This document shows, piece by piece, positions 10,799-22,190 of a stretch of DNA of 64,000 nucleotides (the stretch's first letter is position 1; every line of letters starts with the position of its first letter). The stretch is taken from the NCBI GenBank assembly GCA_012845835.1, contig JABAKD010000010.1, positions 17,309,204 to 17,373,203 on the forward strand, in the 5' to 3' direction. Made by a program: the position numbers and the translations under genes. The notes under the pieces are model-generated. The model was not told the origin of the DNA, did no database searches, and saw only the letters and a program-made list of their open reading frames with translations. This stretch comes from Undaria pinnatifida. Taxonomy: Eukaryota > Sar > Phaeophyceae > Laminariales > Alariaceae.

Positions 10799-13389
10799 TC
10801 AATAATAATTAATTATAATCAAATAAAACAGTAAGTACTTAGTACATACAGTACCTGGTAATAATAGACTAGACTATTATTGTTATAGACTAGAGACTAT
10901 TATTAATAATATACTCCGTATTTAAATAGCAAAACAACGAAACCAACAACAATAATAATAATAACTGCTGCTGCTACTACTATTATTGTTAGTCTCTAGT
11001 CTAATACTACTTACTACAGTAAACTGTTAACAGAGCAGCAATAACAACACGAGAGAGAGAGGCTTGTTGTGTGTTGTCTCGTATATATATGCTGTATTGT
11101 GTTGTTGTTCTTGCTGTAGTCTATTATAATAATATGCTGTGGTGTTGTATGAGTGCGCGAGGCGAGAGAGCCGTCGTCCTTTTTTTCTTGTGGCTTTTTT
11201 GACAGTTAGAAGTTTCCGATCGTCTCTCTCTCACTCGCTGTTTGTGTTTTATTTCTTGTTTGATCCGCGGCTGTATTGTTGTGTGGTCATGGCTTTTTGT
11301 CGGTCCCCGGCCCCCCCTCCCATTCATTGCGCCGACGCTGTTTTTCTACTTTTTGCCGTTGATGGTGCAGGGTAACACTACTATAATTATACCATTAATA
11401 CTCTACTAACGATTGTGTACTTTTAGGCTGGCCTTATACCATGCCACCACCCGCCAAATTGTAAAGATGGTGTGATGAGGCTGTTGTTGTTATCGTTGTG
11501 GTCCTCCACCCTTGTGCTGGATGTACACCCCCAGCAAACTTGTAGCAGGTACTGCTGCTGCTGCTGTTGTTGTTGTTGTTTTTGTTGCTGTTGTTGTTGT
11601 AGAAACCTGATATTTTGCTGCTGCTTATTCCGTGCAGCCTCGGATAAGATTCTATGACAGCATACTGCAGCAGTGCTGCTGCTGTTGTATGTACCAGAAA
11701 AAACGGATGAACAAGTATTATTAATAGAAGGCCATATACAAAACCTTCGTCCGCCGCGAAATTGCAAGATGCACAAAAAAAAAGCAGCGAGTGTACGCGC
11801 GTCGTACTGCGTACCAGAAGGAGGGACCTGCTGTACTGGCGTAAATACAGGCGTACACACTGGCAGCCAGTGATCATTGAATGTGTAGGATCTTCCAATA
11901 TTCTGATTAGCATCATGTCGCACAAGGAAGACATACCCTGTGATACGAGTACAAGTATTTATTGCATAATGGAGGCAATCTTGAGATAAAAAAAGCACAC
12001 CAAACAAGGGAAAGATATTTTTAAACATGCACGCGCGAGAGAGATCTGCTGACTCTCGATCTCTCTCAAGATAAAAATTCGGAACAAACGAACAAACATC
12101 ACAACAACACAGGCAGAGCGGCTGCACCGAGGAAAGAAAGAAGCAAGCCACTTTCCTTTCATTCCCACGCGTGGGTAGTTTACGCGCGAAAGCTGTGTGT
12201 GCATGTATGTGTGAGATGTGACTCCCCGGCGTGCGGTGCCGGGTCCGCAACTTGGGCTTTCGGCACAGGCGCAACCTGTGAAGTGTAAGTGTATCACGAG
12301 AGCTCAGATCAGACCATCATCATGAGTTTTGTTCTGGTAATATTTAGCCTGACATTTTTAGACCATAAAAGATGACGTATTATTAGTGCAGAATCATGGA
12401 ACTCCAGAGAAATGTTGCACCTGGGTCTCCGAGTATAATTTTCTGGAAACAGCCACAGCACCGCGCGGTCAGCGGTGTTGTGTGTTGGTGCGTGGTGTTG
12501 TGTGTATGGTTTCCAGTCCAGCCCGGCTGATGATCTGCGCACGCACTCTGCGCGTGTAGCCTCACCTCCTCCTCGTCCTCCTCCTTCAAAGTCAATCAAC
12601 CGCAACCTCCCGGCGTGGGGTGCAGATTCGCTACTTGTACCGACAAGCACACCTACAACGCACTTTTGCTGCATGCATCTGATCATGGCCCGTCGGGCAA
12701 TCACCGATATACCGTTCACATTTTTTCGACACCTGAAAAAAATAGCGCAAAAAGTATTACGTACGTACCAGTGTGGACAAAAATATAAAATACATTGTAA
12801 TATAAATATCAATATAATACGGTATTTATTTTAACGTTGTCATTGGCGCGCCAGAAAACACCCGACTGCCCGACACCCGACCCGACCGACGAACGCAGTG
12901 ACACAGTTTCTGCCCGGCAGTGGCTGAAGATCTGAATATTCACACTTTATCCATTTTTTCTTTTTTGAAGAAAATATTTTGACAACGGAATGACTTTCCT
13001 TCGTAAAACAAATATTCTCTTTTTTGCTCTGGTCCACTTCTTTTCTTTTCGCAGACGCTGCAGGTGGCGCGCAGAGAAACACGCACACCAAGCACACAGC
13101 AATTTTTCACCAGGTTTTGTTTTCTGTGATCGCTCACAAACACAATAAGAAGGCAGGTCAGGGTACCTGGTGAAGCACAACCAGCAGCAGCACCTGAGCG
13201 GCGAGCGAAGAGTTTTGCGTGGAACATAAGCAGGGAGCGCGGTGCACCGCAGAGCACTTCAGAACACTCTCTCTTCTCCTCCTCCCTCCCGACCCTCGGG
13301 TAGCAGCAACAGCTTGCTTGCACGCGTGCACGTGCTCCAAAACTGTTGAATCTCCTGAACCGAAAAGAGCATCTTCTATCTCAGAGCTC
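10799..13389. other. Upstream region of the HSF-type gene, no other gene seen
   Basis: Contains a short CTG/TTG run (11549-11601) and many short frames on both strands. The 283-codon minus frame at 11423-12274 is driven by the CTG/TTG run and Cys/Leu-rich DNA, with no domain. I see no convincing TATA box and no well-formed heat-shock element (alternating GAA/TTC pentamers) before the start codon, although the transcription start cannot be placed. Confidence 0.4.
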
Positions 13390-13407
13390 TAGAGTCCCCA
13401 AGTTTGG

Positions 13408-13632
13408 ATGGGCTTAGTGCACAAGGTAAAGCGGGCTGCGGCTGCATTCGAGAGCCAGATGGCCGCCAGCAGTCCCTTGCCGGTGGCCTCCTCCCCCTCC
13501 GTCTCTGTTTCCAAGTACCCTCGCTTCGGGAAGCGAGGAGCACCGCAAGCATTCCCATCAAAACTCTACGAAATTTTGGAGGGCGAAAATCCGGACATCG
13601 TCGGCTGGACGTCAACTGGAAGAGGATTCGAG
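13408..13632 (+). other. HSF-type gene, exon 1 (coding part)
   Basis: 75 codons ending GRGFE, directly before donor GTAAGC at 13633. It encodes a Ser/Ala-rich leader and the first half of the DNA-binding domain. An overlapping ATG at 13404 opens another frame without a domain and is not used. Confidence 0.85.
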
Positions 13633-16600
13633 GTAAGCGTTTAGGCTGTCATACAGGCGATACGTGCTTGGTGGTTGACAGGCGTTGAGGGTTGCTCTAG
13701 ACGTGCGGACGAATGCAAGCTGCGTGCGATCGCCCGGGGTTGGCTTTGGGTAGTCCCGGCTTTGCCTGTGGCGGAGTTGCCCGAAGCGAGCGCTACTTCG
13801 AGCCGGCCGAAGCAGAGCGGGGAAATGTATCGGGGAAAACGGTATGCTACCGCGATTGCGTTCTGGATTCGCTCCCGCGCGGTGAATTGATTCATTCATT
13901 TTCGGGAGGTGTGCAGCTCGTGCAGCTCCGAACTGGAGCGCAAACATAGGACATGCAAGGTTTCATGGGTGCGCCAGCAGTGTGTTAACCCCTTAGCAAG
14001 GGAGGTAGCAGTAGCAGTGGTAGCAGCAGCGGCAGCGGCAGCAGTTGGGTAAATTTCAGGTCGTCGGCATGTGTCGGTAATTTGCTGGGGCTTCGTTCCG
14101 CGCACACCAGAGTTTTGGTTGTTTTTGGCATATATATCTGTGGTGCATACTGGTTTTACCTGCAGTGGGTCTTATTCACGTTTATATGATCTGTCCAGCC
14201 ATGTACACCCACCACAACCAGTGTCCGCGCTGACGTCTCATAGAGAGACGAGCTCTATGCTCACGAACTACGGGACAGAGATTCACGTTGCAAACACAAA
14301 CAAGGTGATTTGGTCATGCAGTGTGCAGTGCGGTGTGGTCAGTAGTACACTACAACTCAAGTTTTATCATCGCGAATGATTTTCGTGTCCTTCGCACGTG
14401 GTACAACAGCCAACAGCGGTCATCACAAAATATATACCAGAGATAATATAGAAATACGCTACACCTACACATCTGTAGCTGGTACGATATAATCGTAAAC
14501 CGTACACGCACGAGCGATATCCAGTTCGATGGGCACGACAGACGACAAAAATCTGAACTTTGACCATATCGTGAGTATCGTCATATCGTCATACTTGTAT
14601 AATACATTTTTCTTCCCCGCTCCCTCTTGCTCAAACGCCCCAACTAACATCGAAATCACCTCAAAATCTTTCTAGAGCCATCCACATGCCGCTGCTCCAA
14701 TCCCCCCCCCCCCCCCCCCCAACGCCCCCTCCTTCCCCACCACCCGCACCATCGCCTAGACGTAGCTCCACGCATACAGCAAACCCCTAAATGTATGCGA
14801 CCTAAAGCGGTTGAAAGCCCTTTTGCCCCCCCTCCCCCCCCCCCCCCCCCCCCCCGCCCCCACCCACCCACCCACCCACCCCCTCGAACACTCCGCCCTC
14901 TCCTCACTGGTTGTACGACTTACAGGATATGCATAATATACTGGCGCATTCCTTCCAAAACCGTCACATTTATCCCCTGAAACGATTTATGGTTTTCACG
15001 CACATTTTGAGTTGCCCGGCCCGTCCCCCTCCCCCCCCTCCCCGCCACCTCTTGTTCAAACCCATGCCCCCGCGCCCTTCAAAACTCCGCCCTCCCCACT
15101 GGTTAATTGTATACGACTTACAGTATACGCTTGATGAACTGATAAATTTCCTTCTACAGCTGTCAGGTTTTGTCCCCCTCAGAAACGGGTTTGATAGTTT
15201 CCGCGCACAGACTGACTAACATCACCCTGTTGACCCTGGTACAAGCTACACTGTAGTTGTAAGGGGAGTCGCCGACCTATATTCTTAATGAGGACACACA
15301 CCCAGTAATACGCGCGATCGGAGTATCACACACACCTTGCAAAGATGAGTTTCGACAAAATCTTCGATCTCACAGCTGGAGTGTATTTTAATTTTGATAA
15401 TAATACTTTCCCCCTGGCTAATGAACGGCCGTCCGAAGAAGAAAACGAAAAAAAACAGAAGAGGTTTGCGTCGTCGCGTCGCGTCCGCATACATACCCGG
15501 AATCTTGTGCTCATTTTTCTTCACCACGCCACCGCAGGCGACGCAGCCTTCATTTCATGCCCACCAATCGCACCCCCCACCGCCCGCTATGGCGAGTAGG
15601 TAGCGAGGCTTCTCGCGTGCGTGAGCCGCAATAATACATACCACAGGTATACGGGTACCGGGTTGGAATTGGGTTTGGTTTTGTCGTGGGGTTGACGATG
15701 TACTCCCTGGTTGCTGATTTCTTTTTACGTACATATGCATACCGGTAACGGTATACGTAATGGCTCTAGATTTATGTGTTTGTTTTTTACGGCTTCCTTT
15801 GTCCTTTTCTCATCACAAAACCTTCGTCGAGTTTTTCAGTATTTTTCAATATAACTTCGTGAAATTCATTCCGTGGTGTTGACGAGTCCTCAAAAACAAA
15901 AACATCAACAACAACAACGACGACAGCAACAACAACAACAACAACAACAACGACAACAACCGTATGGTATGCTGCGGCAAGCCGTTCCGTTCCGTGCGTG
16001 GTCACACTACTACTGCCGTTCGAAAAAAATGCTTCGCAACAAAACGAAAGCGGCCACCCACGGGTGCGGGTGGGTGCGTTGTTGGTGCATCTACAAGTAT
16101 CGATTTTCTTTAGGTCAGCATCTGTTGGAAATTCTTCCACACTCGTCACCACAAAAACAGCAATATATCTAGATAGTACCAGCAGTGGCGCGTTTTTTAT
16201 TACTGGTACATGATATGTACGAGGAGCACATATGTATTTCCTGCAGACGAACCATAATGTCTAAACTATCTACGGCACGCGAATACTATTAGTTGTGTGC
16301 GGTGCGTGTTTTCTCATGCATTAAAGATGCACAAACAACACCAGCTTTTCGCCTGCACCGAATCTATCTGTCTGTCCTTTTGACCAGTTGACGCGCGAAG
16401 AGAAAAGGAAGGCGCACCGCCCGTATAGACCGGAGACTAGACTGCGTATTTCAACACTGTTTTTATTCGCAATGAAAAGTGGAAAAAAAGAAGATTAATT
16501 TTATGCCATCTCCGACAAGTCCAGTCATCAATCGACATTATTTTCGCAGCTGTTTTTTTGGAGGACTCGGAGACGTTGCGTAATCCGCGAGCGCGGTCTC

Positions 16601-19353
16601 TGGGGACCTGCGGGAGACTTCACTCGTCTTTTCTCGTCACGATATTTTTGTTGTTTTTGACGTGTCATGTTGAGTGTTTTGAGTTTGTGTCGTAGACGTA
16701 TTTTGAATTTTTTGAGTTTTCTATTTTTTTTTTTTTCCCAGAGTTTTCGAAGCATCCGCTCATACTCTTTTAGATATGTGATATTTGTGTGTACCTGGCA
16801 CACCTACCTCCCCGACGAGCAGAAGTATCCACATTCCAAATGTACGAGTACCGGTACCACGTCTTTGTTCCGTTTTCGTCGTGACGCGCATGCACCCTGA
16901 CGACTCACGACCATGGCCTGACCGACTAATAGCAGTACACACCTTTTGTGTCATCATTCCTGGAATGGCAGATGTGCGACCCGTGACTTGAGCTGTCATT
17001 ATGTTTTGGCATGGCCCTTAGCATATTCCAGTGCTTTTGTCAAGGGATAGATACATAATGACCGCTGGAGCTATAATTTTGCGGTCGCGTGACTGCCGTA
17101 TGTGACAGAACCAAGTGTCTGGTGTGTAATACCTGGTACTTTCTTTTTTTCTTCTCACACTTCTACTTTCCAGCTTCTGCACAAGCCGTGGTCACAGGTG
17201 TCATCCCTTCTTCCCCCCGGTCCTTGCCTTCAATTTTTATGGCGCACAGGGTTCAGCAATCCCACTGCTCGTCGATTTTTCATCGAGTGTTGCATACTCA
17301 CGCTCTCGCGCTTTCCGCAAGTCAATTTGTGCACAATATTACTGTAATCCACCCGCCTCCGGAGAATTTCAGAGCCGAATTCCTCGAAAACCAAGGGGGC
17401 ATCAACTACACCAAACAATGAAATAGCCAAAATTGGAAATAGCCGGGGTTCGGAAGATGACCTCGTCGACATCTTTCCGTAGACGCGCCGCTCGGGGTGC
17501 GCACTCTACCCACTCTACCCGTCACCCGAGCAAATCTGCATTCAATTACGTAGTCAAGAGTCAAGAGTGAAGAGTGGGTCTGCTGTATCCTGCTTGTTAT
17601 ACATTTACGATAGGCTGCTGTTGATTTACAGTGGGTGGCGCTGTAAACACCACAAAACATCGTTTGTGTACCTGACTTGATGTGAGAACAACAACAACAA
17701 CAACCTGGTCCGCAGTATGCAACCCGTGACTATATTATCTAATATTAGGTGTCGTTATGACGTACCTACCTGGTACCCGGCATCGTTTTCCCGACGGTGC
17801 CTCTCATCGTATACCGGTAATATATTCGAGATACACCAAAATGCCACTGAGCTAGTTAATACCGGTCACTCGGCTACGCCTACGCAGTTTATTGATCCAA
17901 TATTGGGCAGCGCTAGCGATGAGATAATATCACCAACTCTACTTTCATGTGTGTATGCGACCTGCGAAGAGACCCGTGACTGCACTTTCGTTGTGCCGTC
18001 TTTTTGTTCCCACCAACGCTTCTCATTGCCAGGTGCGGGACCACGCCCGTCTTAGCTCCGAGGTGCTCGGGCGCTTCTTCAAGCAGGACAAGTTCTCCAG
18101 CTTCCAGCGACAGCTCAACCTCTACGGCTTCCGCAAGATCACGAAGGGTAGCGAGGCCGGCTCATACCAGCATCCCCACTTCCGTCGCGGGGAGCGCACC
18201 ACTCTCCTCACCATCCGTCGGTCAACGAAAGCTTCCCCCGCGCGCCTCGTACCCAGCTCCCCGGCCTCCCACCCCCCTCCCCCCGCCATCCCGTTCAACT
18301 CCATGTCGGTAGAGAGGCCGCGATCGGCGACCCCTAGCCCGCCTCCGGCCCCTGTTTCTCGCGGGGTGTTGCCGTGGCCCCGCCCCCCCGCTCAAACGGC
18401 GCCTCTGCGCTCGGACGCCCGCGGGGTTAGTCCGGACAGTGCGCGTAGTAGTTGCGGCGGAGGCGGTGGTGGTGGGCCGGCGCAGGGTCGCGTAAGCGGC
18501 GGCGACGCCCCCATTGATAGGCAGGGTGACCGTAGACAGCATCAGCAGCACGATGGTGGTGCGTGGACGAAGGAGGGTGGGAGTGGAGGTTGGGGGTACA
18601 CGCCGTCTATCGGCAGCCACAGTGGTGGTAGTGTCGAAGGTTGGACCAACGCCTCCAACCATCTTCAAAACGGAGGCGAGAGCGGTAACGGATGGAAGGA
18701 GGAAGAGATGCGGCCTTACAGCAGCGCCCAGGTAACTGGCTCGCGCGGCGGCCCGTCTACTGCTTACAGCGGTGGCGGTGCTCCTCAAGGCTCGCAGGGT
18801 GGCCAACAAGGCTCACAGGGGGGTCAACAGGGCTCGAAGTGGGAAGAGGAGGGCTCGAAGAAGGAGCACGAGCGGTCGCAGGGGCTTGACCACCAGGACG
18901 TTGAAGTTGTGGGGTTGCTCCAGAGGATGGCGAAGGATGCACAGGACAGTCCGTCCCGCAAGCAAGCCGTCCCATCTGCTAGGGTGGAGGGGGGGCATGC
19001 GCAGGAGCCGGCGGCGGCGGCGTCTTCGCATAGTCAAGCCCACTTTAGGATGCCGAGACCGTCACCGACAGCGTCGGGATCGGCAGGGCCTGAGGGGTGT
19101 CCGCAGGGCCAGCAGGTGGTAAGTGTCGTTGCTGTTTGTGTTTTGGTGTGTGGTGCAATTGTGTTGGTTTGAACTCCAGTACGGCTTTGTGGTTGTATGT
19201 GTAGAATGGAATGATGTACAGGTAGTAGCAGCAGTAGGAGGAGCAGCAGCAGTAGGAGGAGCAGCAGCAGTAGGAGGAGCAGCAGCAGTAGGAGGAGCAG
19301 CAGTAGGAGTAGGAGCAGCAGTAGTAGGAGCAGTAGTAGGAGCAGTAGTTGTT

Positions 19354-19395
<42 letters not shown>

Positions 19396-19401
19396 AGCAG
19401 C

Positions 19402-19437
<36 letters not shown>

Positions 19438-19536
19438 TAGTAGTAGTAGTAGTAGTAGTAGTAGTAGCAGTAGTAGTAGTAGTAAGCATCAGTAGTAGTA
19501 GTAAGCAGCAGTAGCAGCAGCAGTAGGAGGAGGAGG

Positions 19537-19571
<35 letters not shown>

Positions 19572-19616
19572 GAGGAGGAGGAGCAGCAGCAGTAGCAGCA
19601 GCAGTATTAGTATTGA

Positions 19617-19655
<39 letters not shown>

Positions 19656-19728
19656 CAGTAGTAGCAGTAGTAGCAGTAGTAGCAGTAGTAGCAGTAGTAG
19701 CAGTAGTAGCAGTAGTAGTAGTAGTAGC

Positions 19729-19789
<61 letters not shown>

Positions 19790-20969
19790 AAAGTAGCAGT
19801 AAAAGTAGCAGTAAAAGTAGCAGTAAAAGTAGCATTAAAAGTAGCAGTACAAGTAGCAGTAGCGGCAGGTAGCAGCAGTGTTGTTGATAGTTGATGTTGA
19901 TGTTGTCTGACATGTGTATATTCGGGTACCTGTTACCAGGCGTACTGATACAGTAGACCGTGACATGTCGGCATAAGACAAACGTCCTGTGTCATGCACT
20001 GCCCTGGTCCTAACCCTCTCCACCCCCCCCCCCCCCACCCGTACCACCCCCGTCCTTCTCTAACTACAGGTATTCGCCGGGCGTCTGTACGATATTCTTA
20101 ACCCCGAACAAGCGGGGAAAGCTCCTCCCGGCTACTATTCCGCCGGGTTCGGAGCCGACGGAAGGCCGACCACCCTATCCCTCCCCCCCCACCATCCCCA
20201 CCCCCACGCCCACCCCCACCCCGACCATCACCCCCACCCCGACCATCACCCCCACCACCACCTCTTACACCACCACCCCAACCTCCCCCCGCCATTCCCG
20301 CCTGCGGCGACTCCTTCTAACGGGTCGCGTGGTTTACGCGGCCCTTCTTTCGACGCCGTGAGCGCTGCTCACCGCGCCGGAGGTGCAACGGGGGCGGGCG
20401 AAATTTCGGAGTACGATAGGCGAGCGGCAATCGTAGCACGATCACGGTCTCGCTCTGCCGAGCGCGAGCGTGGGGAGGTGGCGTACACCCACAGCCAGCA
20501 GCAGCAGCACCGACAACGGCAAGAAGGCGGCAACAACTTCGACAGCAGTAGGTCAGTCGGAGGAGGCCGGGGAGGAGTCGGGGAGGGGGGGCGGGGGGGA
20601 GGAGGGGCGGGGGCAGGAGCAGGAGGAGGGCGAGGGTATCCGTGCGAGGGTGGGTTCCGGTCGGGCTCGAGCAAGATTAATGGCTCCCCGCTCCCTCGCT
20701 TCAACTTTGACCGGCATGTTAGTGGAAGAGACTCCGGCGGTACCGGAGGTCCTGACGTTGCTGATAGACGCGGCTCTCCGGAGGTGGCAAGATTCCACCG
20801 CCCTTCGTGGCGAGGACCGGAGTGCTCGTATGCGTCAGCGGCTTCTTCGATGGTTAGCAAGTATCAGGGCGAGAACGGTGGGGGTGTTGGTAGATCGGCC
20901 GTTAGGATGGAGGAGGCATGGGCCCCGCACCGCCCGCCGTTTGAGGCCGGCCGCAGAGTTGTGAACTGA
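13408..20969 (+). CDS. HSF: Heat-shock-factor-type DNA-binding protein, three coding exons
   Basis: Join 13408-13632, 18033-19118 and 20070-20969, about 736 residues; every junction is in phase 0. The start is the first ATG after an in-frame TAG at 13390. Residues 49-135 form an HSF-type winged-helix domain: FPSKLYEILEG (helix 1), IVGWTSTGRGFE, then after the intron VLGRFFKQDKFSSFQRQLNLYGFRK, which carries the recognition helix, and the wing-end HPHFRRGE. HSF proteins bind inverted nGAAn pentamers in the nucleus and regulate transcription; the family is expanded in stramenopiles. The rest is low complexity: Gly/Ser/Gln-rich (about 220-400), a His/Pro run early in exon 3 and an RSRSRSAERER patch. 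I see no HR-A/B heptad array after the domain, so trimerisation is uncertain. Intron donors are GTAAGC and GTAAGT, acceptors CCAG and ACAG. The gene appears intact. Confidence 0.85.
14193..14305 (+). repeat. Dispersed repeat R170, diverged copy (intron 1)
   Basis: The block order TGTACACCCACCACAACCAGTG, CGAGCTCTATGCTCACGAACTA and GACAGAGATTCACG parallels the R170 repeat at 34570-34660. Identity is partial. Confidence 0.45.
14590..15395 (-). mobile_element. Foldback family, single left arm inside intron 1
   Basis: Module order equals the left arm of the 6403-8862 element: CTCTTGCTCAAACGCCCCAA, C tracts at 14701-14720 and 14827-14855, a CACCACCCGCACCATCGCCT block, ACTCCGCCCTC, then the core ending GATCTCACAGCTGGAGTG at about 15380. 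No right arm follows. It lies within the 4.4 kb intron of the HSF-type gene, so it is transcribed with it. Confidence 0.75.
15902..15962 (+). repeat. (CAA)n microsatellite in intron 1
   Basis: About 60 bp of CAA/ACGACA triplets. Poly-Gln and poly-Val frames across it are not genes. Confidence 0.9.
17141..17336 (-). mobile_element. tRNA-derived SINE, 5'-truncated copy (intron 1)
   Basis: The poly-T start (minus-strand tail) is followed by the SINE body in reverse: CTTCTACTTTCCAGCTTCTG, GTGGTCACAGGTGTCATCCC, GGTTCAGCAATCCCACTGCT and GCTTTCCGCAAGTCAATTTG. It stops before the A/B-box head, as expected from incomplete reverse transcription. Confidence 0.8.
18033..19118 (+). other. HSF-type gene, exon 2
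   Basis: 362 codons starting VRDHARL, after acceptor CCAG at 18029-18032. It completes the DNA-binding domain and continues into Gly/Ser/Pro-rich sequence, with a 24-bp imperfect tandem repeat encoding a GSQGGQQ motif near 18787-18838. The donor is placed at GTAAGT (19119). The frame continues only to a TGA at 19170, supporting splicing here. Confidence 0.8.
19222..19878 (+). repeat. AGT/AGC trinucleotide array in intron 2
   Basis: About 650 bp of AGT, AGC and AGG triplets with ordered subdomains: GGAGGAGCAGCAGCAGTA units first, then pure AGT, AGTAGC, and finally AAAAGTAGC(AGT) units at 19790-19850. Poly-Val and poly-Leu frames through it are artefacts. Confidence 0.95.
20070..20969 (+). other. 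HSF-type gene, exon 3 (coding part)
   Basis: Starts with VFAGRLYDILNPE after acceptor ACAG (20066-20069) in phase 0. It keeps one open frame through a His/Pro-rich run (20180-20280), an Arg/Ser patch, a Gly-rich stretch and a short Gln run to TGA at 20967. The phase match with exon 2 and the absence of stops for 299 codons support it. The acceptor and the first 95 codons are predicted only from the splice signal and frame. Confidence 0.75.
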
Positions 20970-21580
20970 AGGTAAAACTTTGATGGTGTTGATGATTGAT
21001 GAGGGGTTTAGAGGCTGGGCCTAGAGTTTACTCGATCTAATCTTTCGCCGTTTTGATGGATGATTGGGGTTTGGGACTGGCCGGTTCGAGTTTACAACTT
21101 GATCGAAACTCATGACAAGGGTTTGTGTGGGTTTTGAGGCTAGCTGTAGGCTGTTTGCCAACGGGAGAATCAATCTCCCGTCATGTTTATGCATGGTCGG
21201 GCTTTTGAGGTCGGCCTTAGATTTGGCGACTTAGTCCAAACTTCCATCGTTGTCGTGGGGGCGATTGAGGTTTTTGAGGCCGGCCGTAATGTCGTCGAAT
21301 GAAGGATAAAACTCCCGTCATGTCATGGATTTTGGGGGGTTGAGGCTTAGCTGTACTCTCTCGTGAACTTGTTAACTGAATAAGAGCCCCCTTCGTGTCA
21401 TGGATGATGGGGTCTGAGGCTTGAAGTTGTCAGATTAAGATTGAACACCCGTGTCTTCGATGACGGGGGATTGAAGTCGGCATTGGATTTTTTTCAACTA
21501 AATCGAAATTCTCATCATGAAATGTATGATCGGGGTTGAAGGCTGTTCGTTAGAGTTGTCAGTTGCATCAAAACTCCATC
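20938..21580 (+). repeat. Decayed minisatellite overlapping the HSF 3' end
   Basis: About nine imperfect units of 60-80 bp, each with TTGAGGCCGGCCGTAGAGTTGT-like sequence, an ACTGAATCGAAACTC-like block and CCGTCATGGATGATGGGG. The first unit contains the last coding residues (FEAGRRVVN) and the stop codon of the HSF-type gene; later units are non-coding 3' flank or UTR. Confidence 0.7.
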
Positions 21581-21785
21581 ATGCCTTTCGTTCGTGGGAA
21601 AGTGGAGAAGTGGAAATCGTGTTTCATAGAGAAGTAAAGGAAGGACGAGGCGGAGCTAGCTGGGAGCCCGGCGTGGGATTTGCTTTGTGAAAGCGCGAAA
21701 GCCAGCCCTGACACGAGCGCTTGCTGTTTGCGTTTGTCAGTCACCGTTTTTTGTTCGCTGGTGTGCATACGCTGTGGGGGTGGCG

Positions 21786-22045
21786 GGGGTGGGAGGGGGG
21801 GGGGGGGGGGGGAAGCGGCAGCAGAAATGTCGGCGTTGTAGTCGGTCGTGGTTTGATTTGCAGTACTTCCAAGGATGCGTTTTGTAGGGTATAATACTCG
21901 GGGGCAACCGGGTATCTACCCAGTACCAGGGTATGGCCATGAATAGTAGGTTTGGTACTCTCTGGGTGCAGCCGGGTATCTCATCTACCCAGTACCCGGG
22001 TATGGCCGTTAATAGTGGGTTTGGTACCGAGTACCCCGGAGTATA
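21786..22045 (+). repeat. Poly-G tract and GGGTATCTACCCAGTACC tandem units
   Basis: A G run at 21789-21812 is followed by two or three degenerate units with GGGTATCTACCCAGTACC, GGGTATGGCC and TTTGGTAC (21906-22035). A short TTGA run follows at 22160-22190 and a 23-bp poly-G lies at about 22750. Confidence 0.65.
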
Positions 22046-22190
22046 TTATACCCTACTAAGCACGCCCTTGCAGGTAAATGTAGTTTTTGGTGCTGGTGTC
22101 TTATTAGTTGTGGTCGCCTGCTGAGAGATCCTCGCCGGCCGCTGCTGGGAACGAATTCAGTTGATTGATCGATTGATTGATTGATTGATT

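Noticed and set aside
11423..12274. 283-codon minus frame with poly-Gln
   Set aside because: It is held open by a CTG/TTG run; no domain, and several other frames overlap it.
13340..13407. Heat-shock element before the HSF start
   Set aside because: GAATCTCCTGAACCGAA does not keep the 5-bp alternation of GAA and TTC.
16528..16803. 91-codon Lys/Arg-rich minus frame in intron 1
   Set aside because: Composition is driven by a T-rich plus strand; it has no family match and lies antisense in an intron.
19034..19913. Poly-Leu and poly-Val frames
   Set aside because: Pure translation of the AGT/AGC array in intron 2.
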